A stretch of 64,000 nucleotides of DNA from Bacillus marasmi. Lineage in GTDB: Bacteria; Bacillota; Bacilli; Bacillales; Cytobacillaceae. Each line of letters starts with the position of its first letter. Position 1 is the stretch's first letter. The translations under genes and the position numbers were made by a program. Below the pieces are notes generated by a model that saw only the letters and a list, made by a program, of their open reading frames with translations, was not told the DNA's origin and did no database searches. This document shows positions 60,562-64,000 of this stretch, piece by piece. Location of the stretch: assembly GCF_902168435.1 (NCBI RefSeq), contig NZ_LR656175.1, positions 91,077 through 155,076 of the forward strand, read 5' to 3'.

Positions 60562-61438
60562 TGCATGTAGCAATGATTCTACTGATACTGAAAAAAACTC
60601 AAATGATGATGCAAACAAAAAAGCAGAAACTATCACATATCAATCTGAAACAGGCCCGATTGAAGTACCAGCTGACCCACAAAGAGTTGTCCTTCTATCT
60701 GGATTTGCTGGAAACGTACTAGATTTAGGTGTCAATGTTGTAGGTGCTGATACTTGGTCTAAAAATAGCCCGCAATTTGCAGCTGAGTTAAAAGATGTTG
60801 CAGAAGTTTCAGAAGATAATCTTGAAAAAATCATTGAACTTGAGCCAGATCTTATCATTGCATTATCTACAGCTAAAAACCTTGATAAATTAAGCAAGAT
60901 TGCACCAACAGTTACCTATACTTGGGGTAAAGTTGATTATTTAACCCAGCACGTAGAGATTGGTAAGCTTTTAAACAAGGAAAAAGAAGCTCAAGCTTGG
61001 GTAGATGACTTCGAAAAACGCGTCGCTGAAGCTGGCGATGAAATTAGAGCCAAAATTGGTGAAGACGCTACCGTATCTGTCTTTGAAAGCTTCGACAAGG
61101 ATATTTATGTATTCGGTGATAACTGGGCCCGCGGAACAGAAATTTTATATACAGGTATGAAATTAAAAATGCCTGAAAAGGTTAAGCAAGTTGCTTTAGA
61201 TGCAGGCTATTTTGCGATGTCAGTTGAAGTATTACCTGAGTACGCTGGAGATTATATCATTTTAAGTAAGTATAAGGATGCCGACAGTTCATACCAAGAA
61301 ACTGAAACTTACAAAAATATTCCAGCAGTTAAAAACAATCAAGTCTTTGAGATGAATGGTAACGGTGCTTCCTTCACTGATCCAATTACATTAGAAATGC
61401 AACTGAAATTCTTTAAAAAATCATTTTTAGAAAATTAA
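60512..61438 (+). CDS. Ferric siderophore substrate-binding lipoprotein
   Basis: 308-residue class III binding protein with lipobox ISAC (Cys about 19) and a charged linker. Two lobes: PQRVVLLSGFAGNVLDLGVNVVGAD, then EKIIELEPDLIIALST, bridging helix, and VYVFGDNWARGTEILYTG. Delivers Fe-siderophore to the FecCD-type permease downstream. AAAGGAG precedes ATG, which lies 50 bp inside the ATPase gene. Family resembles iron(III)-citrate/hydroxamate binders. Confidence 0.92.
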   Translation: MKKLLVPFMIVLLLIISACSNDSTDTEKNSNDDANKKAETITYQSETGPIEVPADPQRVVLLSGFAGNVLDLGVNVVGADTWSKNSPQFAAELKDVAEVSEDNLEKIIELEPDLIIALSTAKNLDKLSKIAPTVTYTWGKVDYLTQHVEIGKLLNKEKEAQAWVDDFEKRVAEAGDEIRAKIGEDATVSVFESFDKDIYVFGDNWARGTEILYTGMKLKMPEKVKQVALDAGYFAMSVEVLPEYAGDYIILSKYKDADSSYQETETYKNIPAVKNNQVFEMNGNGASFTDPITLEMQLKFFKKSFLEN

Positions 61439-61445
61439 TCCCATA

Positions 61446-61471
61446 AAGAGGGTGACATTGTCATCCTCTTC
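61446..61471 (+). other. Hairpin between binding-protein and permease genes
   Basis: AAGAGGGTGACA and TGTCATCCTCTT pair (one G-T pair) with hardly any loop; no T run follows. It could stabilise the upstream binding-protein mRNA, which is usually needed in excess over the permeases. Confidence 0.5.
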
Positions 61472-61491
61472 CCTATTCTAAGAAAGAAAAG

Positions 61492-62508
61492 ATGAGACAG
61501 ATGACGAAAAATCAAGCTTCCATCCCATTTATTATTAAACTTATCGTTAGTATCATGGCCTTTTTGATTATGTTTGTCATGGCGATGATTTTTGGTGCTG
61601 CCGATATTTCTTTCAAGGATGTTTGGCAAGCGCTCTCAACAAATGCAACTGGAGAAAAGCTCTCAATCATCCGCGAAATCCGCTTACCTCGTGAAATTGC
61701 TGCCATTTTTGTAGGTGCCGCTTTAGCAGTTGCTGGTGCAATCATGCAAGGCTTAACACGAAATCCATTGGCAGACCCAGGAATTCTTGGTCTAACTGCT
61801 GGTGCAAATGCCACTTTAGCGATTACAATTGCCTTTATTCCTACGATTAATTATTTTGGAATTACGATTGCCTGCTTTTTTGGCGCTGCACTTGGAACGC
61901 TATTAGTATTTGGCATTGGCGCCTTAAATAAAGGTGGGTTTTCACCAATCCGTATCGTGCTTGCTGGTACGGCTGTTTCCACTTTCCTTTATGCGGTTGC
62001 CGAAGGGGTTGGAATTTATTTTAAAATCTCAAAGAATGTGTCAATGTGGACAGCTGGAGGTATGATTGGAACCTCTTGGACCCAGCTCAAAATCATTGTT
62101 CCCTTTATTACCATTGGGATTATTATCGCGATTATGTTCTCGAAGCAACTCACCGTATTAAGCTTAAATGAAGAGGTAGCGATTGGATTAGGTCAAAATA
62201 TCGCAAAAATAAAAATTATCCTGTTTATCACGATTATTTTATTAGCTGGTGCAGCTGTTGCCCTAGTCGGAAATATGGTATTTATCGGATTAATGATTCC
62301 ACATATCGTCCGTTCTATCGTCGGTACGGATTACCGTTATATTATACCGATGGCCGCAATTGTTGGCGCAACATTCATGTTGTTTGCTGATACATTAGGG
62401 CGAACGATAAACGCTCCGTTTGAAACACCAGTTACCGCCATCGTCGTGACGATGGGATTGCCATTTTTCCTGTTAATTGTCCGTAAAGGAGGGAAGGCAT
62501 TCTCATGA
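61492..62508 (+). CDS. Iron siderophore permease (FecCD family), first
   Basis: 338 residues with about nine to ten helices. FecCD signatures: IREIRLPREIAAIFVGAALAVAGAIMQGLTRNPLADPGILGLTAGAN region (positions about 60-110), and GNMVFIGLMIPHIVRSIVG near 255-275. ATG at 61492; a second ATG at 61501 is also possible because no strong ribosome site is visible. Overlaps the next permease by 4 bp. Confidence 0.92.
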   Translation: MRQMTKNQASIPFIIKLIVSIMAFLIMFVMAMIFGAADISFKDVWQALSTNATGEKLSIIREIRLPREIAAIFVGAALAVAGAIMQGLTRNPLADPGILGLTAGANATLAITIAFIPTINYFGITIACFFGAALGTLLVFGIGALNKGGFSPIRIVLAGTAVSTFLYAVAEGVGIYFKISKNVSMWTAGGMIGTSWTQLKIIVPFITIGIIIAIMFSKQLTVLSLNEEVAIGLGQNIAKIKIILFITIILLAGAAVALVGNMVFIGLMIPHIVRSIVGTDYRYIIPMAAIVGATFMLFADTLGRTINAPFETPVTAIVVTMGLPFFLLIVRKGGKAFS

Positions 62509-63515
62509 TTCATCCATCAATCATTAGAAAGCAACGCATCATTCTTGTTTTATTATTTACTTTAATCATAACAACGATATTCGTCAGCTTAGGTTTAGGT
62601 TTTTCGTCGGTTTCGTACGACCGAATACTTCCAACAATATTCGGTGAGGGGACTTTTAAAGAGGAATTTATCCTGTTTTCGATTCGCCTTCCTCGCATCA
62701 TTATTACTGTACTAGCTGGGATGGCACTTGCTTTGTCTGGCTCGATTTTACAAGGCTTAACACGCAACGATTTAGCTGACCCTGGGGTTATGGGAATAAA
62801 TAACGGCGCAGGTGTCGCCATCTCGATATTCTTTCTTTTCTCGCCAATTGAACCTGGATCACTTATATACTTGCTCCCGCTTGTTGCATTCGCTGGAGCA
62901 TTGATTACTACCATCCTCATTTATTTGTTCTCTTATAGCCGTAAAACTGGACTGCAGCCTGTTCGTCTAGTTTTAGTAGGTATCGGATTTGCCTTTGCCC
63001 TAGCTGGAGTATCAGTTGTGTTAATTTCATCAGCCCCCCGGGAAAAGGTTGATTTTATCGCAAAATGGCTCGCGGGAAACATTTGGGGCACTGATTGGCC
63101 GTTTATATGGGCGCTCCTACCTTGGTTAATCGTTCTTATACCGTTTACTTTATATAAAGCGAACCGTTTGAATTTGCTAGGCTTGAGCGAGCCTGTGTCG
63201 ATTGGCGTCGGCCTCTCAATCGAAAGAGAACGAATCATCTTATTGTTCACGGCAGTTGCCTTAGCAGCATCGGCAGTTGCAGTAACAGGAGGTATCGCCT
63301 TCATCGGTTTATTATCTCCACATATTGCGAAGGCATTGGTCGGTCCTCGTAACCAATTATTCATTCCTGTTGCCATATTAATTGGTGGTTGGCTCCTGTT
63401 ATTCGCTGATACAGTCGGACGTAATTTAGTTGAGCCCGATGGCTTACCAGCCGGAATCATGGTAGCGATCATCGGTGCACCATACTTCATTTATCTATTG
63501 ATGAAGCAGAAATAG
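62505..63515 (+). CDS. Iron siderophore permease (FecCD family), second
   Basis: 336 residues, partner of the previous permease. Same signatures: RLPRIIITVLAGMALALSGS, QGLTRNDLADPGVMGINNGAG and GGIAFIGLLSPHIAKALVG. Coupled through ATGA with GGAGGGAAGG upstream. Last gene of the Fur operon; no clear terminator was found in the following 120 bp. Confidence 0.92.
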   Translation: MIHPSIIRKQRIILVLLFTLIITTIFVSLGLGFSSVSYDRILPTIFGEGTFKEEFILFSIRLPRIIITVLAGMALALSGSILQGLTRNDLADPGVMGINNGAGVAISIFFLFSPIEPGSLIYLLPLVAFAGALITTILIYLFSYSRKTGLQPVRLVLVGIGFAFALAGVSVVLISSAPREKVDFIAKWLAGNIWGTDWPFIWALLPWLIVLIPFTLYKANRLNLLGLSEPVSIGVGLSIERERIILLFTAVALAASAVAVTGGIAFIGLLSPHIAKALVGPRNQLFIPVAILIGGWLLLFADTVGRNLVEPDGLPAGIMVAIIGAPYFIYLLMKQK

Positions 63516-63649
63516 AATATGATGGTGTTTTAGCAGCAGCAGTTAAATAGTCGATTTTAAAAAGTAAGAAGCTGGGACAGAACTAAATGATTTTTATGCA
63601 GGACTATATTAAAGTTCAGTGTTGATTTTCATGTAGGTATGAGAATCTA

Positions 63650-63840
63650 AATAAGAGTAGAATTTCCTCTTATTGTATGTAAGGGGGGCTAAATGAGCTA
63701 AAATAAGAGTAGATTTTCCGCTTAACTACTCCCCAAAAGATAAAATCAATCGATTTTTATGAAATAAGCGAAAAAACTCCCGTTATTCTAAGGGAAATAT
63801 GGGTCTTTTCCAAAATAAGCGTAATTCCTCCGCTTATTTT
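63650..63840. repeat. Four-unit TAAGCG-type palindrome module
   Basis: Units start at 63652, 63704, 63765 and 63816 (52, 61 and 51 bp apart). They read TAAGAGTAGAATTTCCTCTTA, TAAGAGTAGATTTTCCGCTTA, TAAGCGAAAAAACTCCCGTTA and TAAGCGTAATTCCTCCGCTTA. Same geometry as in the array at 1-1038 and at 7528-7718. 63841-64000 holds nothing I recognise. Confidence 0.9.
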
Positions 63841-64000
63841 CAAACACAAGGAAATCAACATTCGGGTTAACAAACCCTCAAGCAAAAAAACTGCACTTAA
63901 TGTGTGATCCAATCCACATTTATTTCAGGGTAGCTCTATAGTAAATAGGAATAAGAAAATCGAACTATTAGGAAATTCAAAGTAGAATTTCGCATGATAG

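Noticed and set aside
62933-63490. 185-residue antisense frame inside the second permease gene
   Set aside because: Full overlap with a well-conserved FecCD permease; the frame is an antisense shadow.

Overview
The window comes from a low-to-moderate GC, endospore-forming, denitrifying member of the Bacillaceae. GerQ, a bacillithiol deacetylase (BshB2) with YojF, GltC, YwdI/YwdK homologues, Bacillus-type ribosome binding sites and a Fur box of the B. subtilis type all point there. A clade II nitrous oxide reductase cluster together with a selenocysteine formate dehydrogenase suggests a relative of denitrifiers such as Schinkia (Bacillus) azotoformans. That species-level guess is inference.

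Layout. 1-1265: tandem 346-bp and 99-bp repeats. 1266-5173 (minus): TPP-riboswitch-controlled thiazole operon tenI-thiO-thiS-thiG-thiF. 5475-7361: gerQ, ywdK, a ten-unit 52-bp repeat array, ywdI. 7791-19752 (minus): one long formate dehydrogenase and molybdenum cofactor operon, fdhD-fdnG-fdnH-fdnI-fdhE-mobA-moeA-moeA/PBP-moaE-moaD-moeB. fdnG is read through an in-frame UGA with a SECIS-like hairpin. 20265-23293: pdxK, yojF, bshB2. 23614-31336: fnr, divergent from a nos operon (cytochrome c, nosZ, nosB, nosD, nosY, nosF and an unusual lipoprotein). 31551-34138: an ABC exporter with its TetR regulator and paired operators. 34198-42849: assorted housekeeping genes. 42914-47222: small secreted protein, V4R protein, PAS-GGDEF-EAL enzyme, DUF2249 protein, a second FNR-like regulator with an N-terminal cysteine cluster, and a cupin. 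47706-50323: purU and a two-component system. 50512-54011 (minus): a second nos maturation set, nosD-nosL-nosY-nosF, with no nosZ. 54874-58140: zinc ribbon protein, gltC, gdhA. 58216-59442: histidine kinase. 59619-63515: Fur-controlled ferric siderophore ABC operon.

How it works together. Formate would be oxidised by a membrane-bound, exported Mo/W-Se enzyme whose cofactor genes sit in the same operon. N2O would be reduced by NosZ, fed through c-type cytochrome and matured by two NosDFY sets plus NosL. Seven promoters (fdhD, nos cytochrome, fnr, the divergent V4R/GGDEF pair, the second FNR gene and the cupin) carry FNR-type palindromes. In all of them the palindrome centre lies 29.5 bp upstream of the first base of the -10 hexamer, i.e. 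about -41.5. This makes the window read as an oxygen-controlled respiratory region with two FNR paralogues and two half-site types.

Intergenic DNA is unusually rich in repeats: arrays with 52, 51/60/51, 20 and 21 bp spacing whose core sequence differs by locus, and about a dozen copies of a 120-nt hairpin element whose arms change in a compensatory way. No tRNA, rRNA, CRISPR array, transposase or phage gene was recognised.
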